A DNA stretch of 43,443 nt from Lachnoclostridium sp. An118 (GTDB taxonomy: Bacteria; Bacillota; Clostridia; Lachnospirales; Lachnospiraceae). Shown here piece by piece: positions 36,568 through 43,443 of the stretch; positions within the stretch are counted from its first letter, which is position 1; every line of letters begins with the position of its first letter. Both the position numbers and the translations under genes were made by a program. The stretch covers positions 1-43,443 of the forward strand of contig NZ_NFLQ01000023.1 in the NCBI RefSeq assembly GCF_002160985.1. Direction: 5' to 3'. The notes under the pieces are model-generated. The model saw only the letters and a program-made list of their open reading frames with translations. It was not told the origin of the DNA and did no database searches.

Positions 36568-37485
36568 ATGCCAAATGAAATGAACAATATTTTAACTCTG
36601 GAAAATGACGCTGCAGTTGAAACACAAAAATCTAAGGAAGATCTGATATGGCACGAGATAACCAACGCTTACCGCACCCGCCGGATACTGACCGGGATGC
36701 TTGGCGGAATTGAAAAGCTGGAGGGCGGAGCTACAATCACGATCGTTTACTACAAAAACTTCCGTGTTGTCATCCCCATAACAGAAATGATGATCAATCT
36801 GATTGAAGATGAGACGCACAATTATGGGGAGCTGTCTCTGCGGCAGAATAAGATCGTAAACACAATGCTCGGCTGCGAGATTAACTTCATCATCAAGGGT
36901 CTGGACAGTAAAGAACGAAGCATTGTCGCAAGCCGGAAAGATGCCATGCTCAAGAAACGGCAGATCTTCTATTTTGATCAGGATTCATCCGGAACTCCGA
37001 AAGTCTATCCGGATCGGGTGGTGCAGGCCCGGGTGATCTCTGTTGCGGAAAAGGTCGTTCGCGCGGAGATATTCGGTGTGGAGACATCCATTCCCGCAAA
37101 GGATCTATCATTTGACTGGCTGGGTGATGCCAGAGAGCGTTTTCACGTCGGGGATCATATCCTTGTCCGGATTCAGGAAGTAAAAGCAGAAGATCCGGAG
37201 CACATTTCCGTCCGGGCAGATGTAAAAAGTGTAGAAGGGGATACCAGCAAGGCAAATCTGGCACTTTGTAAGGTACAGGGAAAATATGCCGGCACGGTTG
37301 AAGATATCCATAACGGAACAGTATTCGTCAGGCTTCAGATCGGTGTCAATGCCATTGCCCATACCTGCTATGACAGCCGGACTGTAGGAAAAAAGGATGA
37401 TGTTTCTTTTGTTGTTACTCACATAGACTCTGAGCGTAATGTGGCACTTGGGATTATTACAAGGATTATCCGGCAAAATCTATAA
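36568..37485 (+). CDS. S1-like RNA-binding-domain protein of a conjugative element
   Basis: This 305-residue protein starts 16 bases after the coupling-protein stop, with AAAGGA upstream. The N-terminal region (about 1-140) is unassigned (ATITIVYYKNFRVVIPITEM). Two S1/OB-like beta domains follow, at about 145-225 (VVQARVISVAEKVVRAEIFG, VGDHILVRIQEVKAEDPEHI) and 232-300 (GKYAGTVEDIHNGTVFVRLQ). Similar S1-domain proteins sit beside VirD4 genes in clostridial integrative elements; their role is unknown. It is the last gene of the conjugative remnant. Confidence 0.75.
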   Translation: MPNEMNNILTLENDAAVETQKSKEDLIWHEITNAYRTRRILTGMLGGIEKLEGGATITIVYYKNFRVVIPITEMMINLIEDETHNYGELSLRQNKIVNTMLGCEINFIIKGLDSKERSIVASRKDAMLKKRQIFYFDQDSSGTPKVYPDRVVQARVISVAEKVVRAEIFGVETSIPAKDLSFDWLGDARERFHVGDHILVRIQEVKAEDPEHISVRADVKSVEGDTSKANLALCKVQGKYAGTVEDIHNGTVFVRLQIGVNAIAHTCYDSRTVGKKDDVSFVVTHIDSERNVALGIITRIIRQNL

Positions 37486-37492
37486 CAATCTA

Positions 37493-37520
37493 GGGGGCAA
37501 CTTTGCCCCCCTTTCCTATT
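37493..37520. terminator. Terminator between convergent S1-domain and HEPN-like genes
   Basis: GGGGGCA (37493-37499) and TGCCCCC (37504-37510) form a tight stem. The plus strand continues with CTTTCCTATTTT. It marks the border between the conjugative remnant and the AT-rich island. Confidence 0.7.
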
Positions 37521-39456
37521 TTAATTCATTATTATTATCAAAAAATGTGCAAAACTCATCATTTATTTTTATCATATACTCGATGAGTAATAGCAATATG
37601 TAAAAATAGTATTGATAATGTACTCCTTCATCATTACTGTCTGATTGTGTACCATGCATATATTTATTTCGGATATCAAGCCCATTATTATATTTTGATT
37701 TATTGAGTAAATAGTCTATCCAATTCTGCTCTGGAAGTGAAAAAAGTGTGCTTTCCATCTTAATTATTCTTTTATCATAAAGTAAGTCAAATAATCTCCT
37801 AAACTTTGGGGAATAATAATAGGAATTTATCACTTCATTTTTATGCAAATCCAACATAATAGAAAACAGATACCAATCTTTTATTTTCACATATCCATCT
37901 TTGTCATACAGAATCCAACCATTTTTCGCGAGCCATTCCAAATCATCTAAAGACGCCTCGCTAAAATCTTCCTTTTTAACATTTTCATGTGTTATTAACT
38001 CGGAAAAACTTTTATAGTTTTTATTTATCCGGGAAACCCAGTGTAACAAACATTGATCTGAAAAAAGCAAATATTGTATATGTTCAAATTCTGAACCTGT
38101 ACCATAAATATATTTATTTTTAAGTAGACTGGGGATTTGTGATACCCCCACTGTACCTGATGTCATTTGCAATAATTCATGATCTATCTCACCATCTTCA
38201 ACATATAATTTAAATTGCTTTAACACGGACTCCATTTCTGGTAACATATGCCTACATTTTTCTAAATATGAACTACTTGCCGATGGCAATTTAATCGTAA
38301 ATCCAGAGATGCCAAATTCATCTCTAAGATACTCGTTAAAGAACCACTGTATGACATCTTCTAATAATACACCTTGCCTTGCCAACTCCTGATAATACCC
38401 TTTTACCTGAAGTAACGCCAATGCCATTTTCATATAAAATATACTTCCAGCTAAATAATCATTTTGAGATCTAATAATTATTTTTTCCATTAAGATTGGT
38501 ATCTCAGATTTCTTACTTACGAGCGGTATCCGCATCTCACGATCGGCAAACCCAAACAAATAAATAAAATTATTTAGTAATGTGGGATAATCTTTATTAT
38601 TGGCAATCCACTTGCGATCATATATATAATACTGGCATTGGCTCTCCTGTTCCTCCTCTAATGGGATTGTACAGTCGCGAAAAGATACACAAATCTCATG
38701 ATCTATTTTTACTCCCTTGTTTTCTCTCTCCATGTCAGTAATAATTTCTTTTCGTTTTCTTGCAGCATTCAGTTTCACCTTATCACTAATTGGCAGTTGA
38801 GCATTACTGCGTACACCATATATAATTTCCAAATAATTGATATGAGCTAAAGGTGAATTAATATAATTCATAAATATCTCATTAATATCATCCTCTGAGA
38901 GCTCTGGTAAGCAGATAGAGTGTTTCGTATTTAAAGGATGAATTTCATATTTATCTAATAGTATTTTCGCTGCGTCGGGGGTGTTTAAAAACCATTCTCT
39001 TAAAACTTCAGTATAAAATTTTACTATCTGGGAATGCTCCAATATCTGCGTTATCAGCACTCTAGACTTATATATAACTTTTTTAAATGTGCCACTGCTT
39101 ACTTTTTTATATATTTTATACCTTTCAAATAGTGTCCAAAAATCTTCTTTATATTCCCACTCTATTTCATCATATAGGTTTTGAAAATTCTCATCAATGA
39201 TATGATTCATATATCTGCCAAGGTACTTTTCTAATATTTTTTCATATTGTAACGAAAGCTGATTTAATTCTTCTTGTTTCTGATATATCATTTTATCAGA
39301 TTGCATCCAACGAAGTATATTATATATTTCAAGGACATCATTAATAGAAAAATCGTTTACATTTTCTTGTGAAACCGCTTGACTAATATTTTCTATCTTC
39401 TGTATAAATATATCAGTATCAGTCCAATGCAAATAGCCATATTTTATTCTTGTCAT
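37516..39456 (-). CDS. Large protein of unknown function with C-terminal HEPN-like R-N-x3-H motif
   Basis: I do not recognise the family. The 646 residues are soluble-looking and largely helical, rich in Tyr, Ile, Asn and Lys, with no signal peptide. Near the C-terminus, Arg596-Asn597-x3-His601 (LDIRNKYMHG) follows a helix (WIDYLLNKSKY) and precedes a long hydrophobic helix. This is the arrangement of HEPN domains, whose R-x4-6-H motif is the RNase active site in many toxins and abortive-infection proteins; DUF4209-type proteins end similarly. The ATG at 39456 has GAGG upstream, and an extended -10 lies at 39490-39498. The sequence is far more AT-rich than the genes to the left, which suggests transfer. 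It is transcribed in the same direction as the radical SAM fusion, with a small toxin-like locus between. Confidence 0.6.
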   Translation of the reverse strand: MTRIKYGYLHWTDTDIFIQKIENISQAVSQENVNDFSINDVLEIYNILRWMQSDKMIYQKQEELNQLSLQYEKILEKYLGRYMNHIIDENFQNLYDEIEWEYKEDFWTLFERYKIYKKVSSGTFKKVIYKSRVLITQILEHSQIVKFYTEVLREWFLNTPDAAKILLDKYEIHPLNTKHSICLPELSEDDINEIFMNYINSPLAHINYLEIIYGVRSNAQLPISDKVKLNAARKRKEIITDMERENKGVKIDHEICVSFRDCTIPLEEEQESQCQYYIYDRKWIANNKDYPTLLNNFIYLFGFADREMRIPLVSKKSEIPILMEKIIIRSQNDYLAGSIFYMKMALALLQVKGYYQELARQGVLLEDVIQWFFNEYLRDEFGISGFTIKLPSASSSYLEKCRHMLPEMESVLKQFKLYVEDGEIDHELLQMTSGTVGVSQIPSLLKNKYIYGTGSEFEHIQYLLFSDQCLLHWVSRINKNYKSFSELITHENVKKEDFSEASLDDLEWLAKNGWILYDKDGYVKIKDWYLFSIMLDLHKNEVINSYYYSPKFRRLFDLLYDKRIIKMESTLFSLPEQNWIDYLLNKSKYNNGLDIRNKYMHGTQSDSNDEGVHYQYYFYILLLLIEYMIKINDEFCTFFDNNNELK

Positions 39457-39489
39457 TTTAACCTCTTTATCTACACCGTTTTTATAAAA

Positions 39490-39498
39490 ATTATAGCA
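39490..39498 (-). promoter_or_regulatory. Extended -10 promoter of the HEPN-like gene
   Basis: The minus strand reads TGCTATAAT, a TGn extension and a perfect -10, 34 bases before the start codon. No good -35 is present. Confidence 0.55.
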
Positions 39499-39513
39499 CT
39501 CAACATTTCACTG

Positions 39514-39600
39514 TGCCACCTTGTTTTACCTTTGCAAAATGTAGCTGGCATCCGCTTAGAAAGCTCAGAATTTCAATATTTCCCTATGAATAAGGTGGCA
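39514..39600. repeat. 9-bp inverted repeat, 69 bases apart
   Basis: TGCCACCTT (39514-39522) and AAGGTGGCA (39592-39600) are perfect complements upstream of the HEPN-like gene. They could be an operator pair, a long hairpin or a scar of insertion. Nothing else is visible in 39500-39660. Confidence 0.35.
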
Positions 39601-39664
39601 GAATAAGGTATCGCCTTAGACCCCGATCTTATTGCTAATAGAAGCCGGCCATGGTATATTTGTC

Positions 39665-39673
39665 TGGTATAAT
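39665..39673 (+). promoter_or_regulatory. Extended -10 promoter of the small toxin-like gene
   Basis: TGGTATAAT lies 61 bases before the ATG of the 28-residue peptide. The stretch GTATAATCTGGG recurs at the antisense promoter on the other strand (near 39912-39923). Confidence 0.6.
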
Positions 39674-39734
39674 CTGGGAGAGAAACGGATGCGATTTCTG
39701 TCAGCCCTCTAAGATACAAAGGAGGGTGATGCCA

Positions 39735-39821
39735 ATGAACGCTATGGAAGTAATGACATTAGTGCTTGTAATCTTTGCGGCTTTATCTTACATAGATCAT
39801 CATAACGACAAAAAGAAATAG
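39735..39821 (+). CDS. Small hydrophobic peptide, type I toxin-like (28 aa)
   Basis: The peptide has a short polar start, one transmembrane helix (VMTLVLVIFAALSYI) and a charged tail DHHNDKKK. This is the form of holin-like/TxpA-type toxins of Firmicutes type I toxin-antitoxin loci, which damage the membrane when over-produced. AAAGGAGGG is a strong ribosome-binding site seven bases before the ATG. The gene ends within the left arm of a bidirectional terminator, and an antisense RNA promoter faces it from 39917-39945. The small size is normal for this class. The toxin role is inference from sequence and layout. Confidence 0.7.
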   Translation: MNAMEVMTLVLVIFAALSYIDHHNDKKK

Positions 39822-39910
39822 CATCCCATAACCGCCTAAAGTTCGAGATGCTATCGCTTTTTTGATAGATATAACTGAGGGCATCAGATCTTGCATCTGA
39901 TTACCTTTCT
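39815..39910 (-). ncRNA. Predicted antisense antitoxin RNA
   Basis: Transcription from the promoter at 39917-39945 would start near 39910 and run to the shared terminator, giving an RNA of about 95-100 bases. Its 3' end is complementary to roughly 50 bases of the peptide mRNA 3' end. ATCAGAT..ATCTGAT (39883-39901 region) would form its 5' hairpin. Convergent RNAs ending at a common terminator are known from par/Fst-like and TxpA-RatA-like loci. Confidence 0.55.
39818..39863. terminator. Bidirectional terminator shared by toxin mRNA and antisense RNA
   Basis: ATAGCATC (39818-39825) and GATGCTAT (39847-39854) form a perfect 8-bp stem. The plus strand continues CGC and six T; the minus strand continues TTCTTTTTG. 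The left arm includes the TAG stop of the peptide. Confidence 0.75.
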
Positions 39911-39916
39911 ACCCAG

Positions 39917-39945
39917 ATTATACACTGAGGGCTTGAATTTTTCAA
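39917..39945 (-). promoter_or_regulatory. Strong promoter of the antisense RNA
   Basis: The minus strand shows TTGAAA (39940-39945), a 17-base spacer and a perfect TATAAT (39917-39922). No coding gene follows it in that direction before the peptide gene, which supports an RNA product. Confidence 0.7.
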
Positions 39946-40047
39946 GTCCTCTGTTTCTCCGGTCTGGATGCCGATTACGTAAAATACATGATAAAAGAAC
40001 TATATATTTTTGAACTTCCATTTATTCCACTTTCTATTTAACATTTT

Positions 40048-43000
40048 TTAAAATGAAAACTTCATCAAATCAAGTTCTCTTCGTATTTTATCAACATTTT
40101 CAGAGAATTTTTCTAATCCACCCCCGAATACCTCTCCATTAAAACAACGCGCACAGGAATAATCTTCATATACACGCATACCGAAAATTCCCTCTGCACA
40201 GGGATACATTTCGCAATTATATATGCAGTCCGAAGAATATATTCTTTTAGGAATCATAATCTCTATTCCCATTGCTTTCATGCACAGATAATCTTTTTGC
40301 AGATAAAAGTCATCATCATTAACTCCGTAAAGCTGCTTTAACCGATTCTTAATCTCAACTATAGATACATGCTGAAACTCATTTGGCAGTTTTCCTACCG
40401 GAAACAAATCCAAAAACTTTATATTTATTTTCAGCCTTGCAGCGTATGCTACAAGATGCTCTATATCTTCGATATTGTATTTTGTGATAACGGAATTTAA
40501 TTTTACCTGAAATTTATTGCTGACAAGATACTCTATCCCTGCTTTTACATCTTCTAGGCACTCTCCCCCTCCAGTGATAACCTTATATTTCTCGCTGTTA
40601 CATGTATTTAATGTAACATTAAATGACAAACTGCTACCTTTGATTTTATCCAATTCCGACTTTAGTCTGGTAATTTGAGTTCCATTTGTTGTAAATCCAA
40701 TGTCTTCAAAATCTTTCTGGAATTTATTGCATATCTCGATGATATTTGGATAAAGCAAAGGTTCTCCACCGCTTATTTTTATTTTTGAAAACCCGTTTTT
40801 CCTAGCTTGCTCAAGAAATTCTTCTAATTTAAACTCCGGATTAGATTTAATAGAAGAACCGATAAGCGAATCAATACGTCCTTCGTGATGGCAGTAAAGG
40901 CAATTCAAATTACATTTTTCAGATATAATAATGCGTAGGTATTTTTTTACATTTTCCTTAGTTGAGTTTTCCTCCGGCTTATTTTCCTGTTCTATCCTCA
41001 TAGAACCAAAATATGCTTTAACTATTTCGGCAAGCACACCTTTTTCTTTACATGCTTTTAAAACTTTAAATCTCTCTTCTGAATTATTGAAGCTCAACAT
41101 TCCACGTAAAATATCATCTTTTTTTAGTCCTTCAATTTCCGGTAACTGCCTAACCGCCTCTTCATAATTCAACACGTCACCCCCAAGCTTGTTAAACGAT
41201 GTATACCATAGAACAAAATGAATTATAATGTCATCAATCGGAATCACGCCAGATTGTAATCTGTTCTTTTCTTGTTCATATACTGCATCGAAATGTCTGC
41301 TATTGTGTTTTATTATCAATTGCATCAGCACAATAATTATTTTATCGTAATAAAGGCTTATTTTCTGATGTTCAGACAACTCTTTTGAGTCCAGCTCCAA
41401 TAATTTGTTATATAGATTATCGTAGTCAATATTCGGTCTAACGCCGATAAGGTAATATGCACAGTTCCATGCATACATAAAATGATTCAAATCTGTCATA
41501 AGGCTATGTATTACTTTTGCAACAATACTAATCCTGAATTCATAAGCCATATTAATACCGAATAATTTCCTTTCAGTATTTGAACTCTTCAATGACTCAA
41601 TAACTATTCTTTTTACGATAGCCTCTATATATCCGTCTTCATCTTCTCGAGAACGGTGCTTCTTCAATACATCTATCGCTTTCCACCGTACCTCAAGTAT
41701 AGTTGACTCTAAATACTTAACTAGCTCGTCATAGATTGCTCCAGCTTTTTCCCCTTCACCGTCCGCCAGTTCTTGATTCAACCGCTCAATCTGTTCGATT
41801 TCTTCGTTCCACTGAGCTTCATATTTTCTATAGTTACCTGTTTCCACTCCCATTGTAATAAGCTCACACGGATACTCATTTGGGATAAAGGAATGAAATT
41901 CCCCTTTAGGCATCAGTATAACCGCTCCTGCAGAAGCTTCAATGTATTGTTTACCTATATAACCATATATATTTCCTTTTACAACATATGTCACTTCATC
42001 CATATCCTTATGCATATGAGGTACAACCATATCCATCCCTGCCGATTTAGAAAGATAAAGATTAAAAATGCCCCCATTATATGGAATCCGAACAGCTCCA
42101 TCGCTTATAGATGTGTCAGTAACCGGGAATACAATCTGACCTTTAGTATCATCCACATCAGTTTCTTTCTCCTTTTGATACAACTCACTCTGATTTCTCT
42201 CATTTTTTGCTCCGGAATCTTTATTGGTATTTTTGTTCCATTCTCCATCACCGAAACTATATATGTCTACTATATCGATATGTTCATTTTGATTTTTCTT
42301 TATCTGATACAAAGTAACCGTAGGGATATTGTAACCATCTTTAAATAATCCTGCACTTGCTAATTGCGTGATACCTTCTATCTCTCTATCTTCTTTTTTA
42401 TGTATATGGCCACAGAAGTAATACTTAGCCGGTAAATTTTTCAAAAATTCTAATGTCTTCTCTCGGGAATATTTTTCAAACATCTGCAATGGATGATGGC
42501 CAATTACGATTGTTGGATTCCTACTATCAAGATTCGAAACATCAGGGAAATCATGTACACACATCCACATTTTCCCCTGATCATTTACCTCAACTATTCC
42601 ATCGTTCTTAATAATATTACCTTTCTCATCCAAAACCGGTTGTCCAGCAAAAGTACTAGTATTTAAAACAACAATATTTATCCCCGACACTTTATCATAT
42701 ATATAAGATTTTGTTGTGATCGAATTATCTTGCCCTGCAACACCTTTACAAAATTTTTCAAATTTTTCAAAATCAGGCCGTAATTTAGACGCATAATTCT
42801 CTTGCTGTTTTATTTTTTCATCTAAAGATTTTTGCTCCCAATCCTTCAACAGAGTAAACCTTGCATCATCACGCACATAATCGTGATTTCCTATACAAAA
42901 TATAATATGTGGGCAGAATTTCTTTATTTCACTAATTAATTTTTCAGCCTGTTGAACCATATCTCTATCCTGATATTTCCCTTGATGTATCACATCACCG

Positions 43001-43149
43001 GTAATTAGGACAAAATCAATCGATCCAATAATCCTCAATAATCCCTTCAGTCTGTCACGTAAAGTCGGATCAAGCCACAAACTATCAGGGTTTCCAATAT
43101 GCAAATCTGATATATGTAGCCATCTTATCTCATTGTATTCTTTCAACAC
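40048..43149 (-). CDS. Fusion of metallophosphoesterase, cupin, helical region and MoaA-like radical SAM domain (1033 aa)
   Basis: The order is unusual. Residues 8-285 are a calcineurin-like phosphoesterase with all metal motifs: Asp15/His17 (HISDLHIG), Gly51-Asp52 (ITGDVIHQG), Asn88-His89-Asp90 (GNHDY), GHH at 217-219 and GHIH at 247-250. After a charged linker, residues about 345-435 are a cupin with His378, His380, Glu385 and His419 (VPHMHKDMDEVTYVVKG; PKGEFHSF). Residues about 445-715 are helical, possibly HEAT-like. Residues 735-1033 are a radical SAM domain with Cys746, Cys750 and Cys753 (CNLNCLYCHHEG), SGGEP at 793-797, and a cysteine-rich end (Cys956, 975, 979, 984, 999, 1002) that could bind an auxiliary cluster. 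The start is a GTG at 43149 with AAGGAG five bases upstream. Base composition is AT-rich. It may be a modification or nucleotide-sensing defence protein; the function is unknown. Confidence 0.85.
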   Translation of the reverse strand: MLKEYNEIRWLHISDLHIGNPDSLWLDPTLRDRLKGLLRIIGSIDFVLITGDVIHQGKYQDRDMVQQAEKLISEIKKFCPHIIFCIGNHDYVRDDARFTLLKDWEQKSLDEKIKQQENYASKLRPDFEKFEKFCKGVAGQDNSITTKSYIYDKVSGINIVVLNTSTFAGQPVLDEKGNIIKNDGIVEVNDQGKMWMCVHDFPDVSNLDSRNPTIVIGHHPLQMFEKYSREKTLEFLKNLPAKYYFCGHIHKKEDREIEGITQLASAGLFKDGYNIPTVTLYQIKKNQNEHIDIVDIYSFGDGEWNKNTNKDSGAKNERNQSELYQKEKETDVDDTKGQIVFPVTDTSISDGAVRIPYNGGIFNLYLSKSAGMDMVVPHMHKDMDEVTYVVKGNIYGYIGKQYIEASAGAVILMPKGEFHSFIPNEYPCELITMGVETGNYRKYEAQWNEEIEQIERLNQELADGEGEKAGAIYDELVKYLESTILEVRWKAIDVLKKHRSREDEDGYIEAIVKRIVIESLKSSNTERKLFGINMAYEFRISIVAKVIHSLMTDLNHFMYAWNCAYYLIGVRPNIDYDNLYNKLLELDSKELSEHQKISLYYDKIIIVLMQLIIKHNSRHFDAVYEQEKNRLQSGVIPIDDIIIHFVLWYTSFNKLGGDVLNYEEAVRQLPEIEGLKKDDILRGMLSFNNSEERFKVLKACKEKGVLAEIVKAYFGSMRIEQENKPEENSTKENVKKYLRIIISEKCNLNCLYCHHEGRIDSLIGSSIKSNPEFKLEEFLEQARKNGFSKIKISGGEPLLYPNIIEICNKFQKDFEDIGFTTNGTQITRLKSELDKIKGSSLSFNVTLNTCNSEKYKVITGGGECLEDVKAGIEYLVSNKFQVKLNSVITKYNIEDIEHLVAYAARLKINIKFLDLFPVGKLPNEFQHVSIVEIKNRLKQLYGVNDDDFYLQKDYLCMKAMGIEIMIPKRIYSSDCIYNCEMYPCAEGIFGMRVYEDYSCARCFNGEVFGGGLEKFSENVDKIRRELDLMKFSF

Positions 43150-43178
43150 TCGTACTCCTTCTTAAGGTAAATTAGCCC

Positions 43179-43197
43179 TTGTTCTTCAAGCGAACAA
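43179..43197. other. Hairpin in the leader of the fusion gene
   Basis: TTGTTC (43179-43184) and GAACAA (43192-43197) form a 6-bp stem 30 bases upstream of the GTG start. On the minus strand it is preceded by a T run, not followed by one, so it is not a terminator. A TATAAT (43271-43276, minus strand) further upstream may be the -10; no -35 is clear. Confidence 0.35.
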
Positions 43198-43339
43198 AAA
43201 CAGTCTGCTCCTTTAAATATAAAAAAGGTCCTTTAATCACCAATACTTAAGAACCCTTCACCACGTATATATTATAACATATTAGTATTCATTTGGACGG
43301 ATTATTTTACATCTCTAACAAAGTTCCAAAAATGAAATT

Positions 43340-43443
43340 TTAAATTCCACCTCTCCTACGGGTAGTAGCGTTTACTTCTGCACAGTTGATATTTACTCTT
43401 TCATACATCCATGGTATGGTTATCTCTCCTTCTGACAGCAGTA
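43340..43443 (-). CDS. Possible C-terminal end of a gene cut by the window edge
   Basis: An open frame of 34 codons enters from the right edge and ends at a TAA (43340-43342), with the C-terminus NCAEVNATTRRRGGI. I do not recognise it. It is too short to judge and could be chance. Confidence 0.25.
   Translation of the reverse strand, partial: LLSEGEITIPWMYERVNINCAEVNATTRRRGGI

Noticed and set aside
36568-37485. Ribosomal protein S1 as the identity of the S1-domain gene
   Set aside because: It has only two S1-like domains, a unique N-terminus and lies directly behind a conjugative coupling gene.
40048-41000. Identification of the radical SAM domain as a prokaryotic viperin
   Set aside because: The CNLNCLYCHHEG motif and the cysteine-rich C-terminus look more like general MoaA-type proteins; viperin-specific residues could not be established by eye.
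43150-43340. A coding gene in the leader of the radical SAM fusion
   Set aside because: Frames are short and interrupted; only a hairpin and a possible -10 are visible.

Overview
The window looks like a piece of a gut Lachnospiraceae-type (Clostridia) chromosome. The evidence is strong AGGAGG ribosome-binding sites, an AraR-type GntR/LacI hybrid regulator, paired GH51 arabinofuranosidases with an AraNPQ transporter and a YesL protein, a 2-hydroxyacyl-CoA-dehydratase-type activase system, Rpn-type nuclease/transposase copies and a Firmicutes VirD4-like coupling protein. No species is assigned. Nearly all genes from 0.6 to 34.5 kb lie on the minus strand, with GC-rich coding sequence.

Layout, left to right: (1) 1-0.5 kb, the 5' part of an IS200/IS605 tnpA with its bulged-T end hairpin. 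(2) 0.6-3.3 kb, a polyol dehydrogenase and an L-xylulose-kinase-like FGGY kinase. (3) 3.4-5.9 kb, a small membrane protein, a trigger-factor-like lipoprotein and a HAD phosphatase. (4) 6-19.4 kb, an arabinan/arabinose locus transcribed leftwards: araA, araD, araNPQ, GH43, GH51, yesL, GH51, araR, and then a separately promoted ribulokinase/xylulokinase-type gene. AraR-like palindromes lie at the araA and araN promoters. Arabino-oligosaccharides would enter through AraNPQ, be cut by the cytoplasmic GH43/GH51 enzymes, and pass through AraA, the kinase and AraD to xylulose-5-phosphate. (5) 19.5-21.1 kb, a decayed Uma2 gene and a uracil permease. (6) 21.2-24.1 kb, an ATP-driven activase fused to a dehydratase-like domain plus its dehydratase-like partner. 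(7) 24.2-30.2 kb, a compact operon of ECF transporter, PHP phosphoesterase, inositol-monophosphatase-like enzyme and RpiR regulator, whose substrate is unknown. (8) 30.4-31.3 kb, a nitrilase-superfamily amidase.

From 31.3 kb rightwards the region is accessory DNA. Two copies of an Rpn-type element flank a frameshifted nucleotidyltransferase gene, and a remnant of that gene's 5' end lies beside the decayed copy. A conjugative coupling protein with unclear 5' end and an S1-domain protein follow on the plus strand. Then comes an AT-rich island: a 646-residue protein with a C-terminal HEPN-like motif, a tiny hydrophobic peptide gene arranged like a type I toxin-antitoxin locus with a convergent antisense RNA, and a 1033-residue fusion of metallophosphoesterase, cupin, helical region and MoaA-like radical SAM domains. 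This last protein, with its neighbours, is the best candidate for an undescribed system, possibly defensive.

All family calls come from reading motifs and remembered family sequences; no database search was run.
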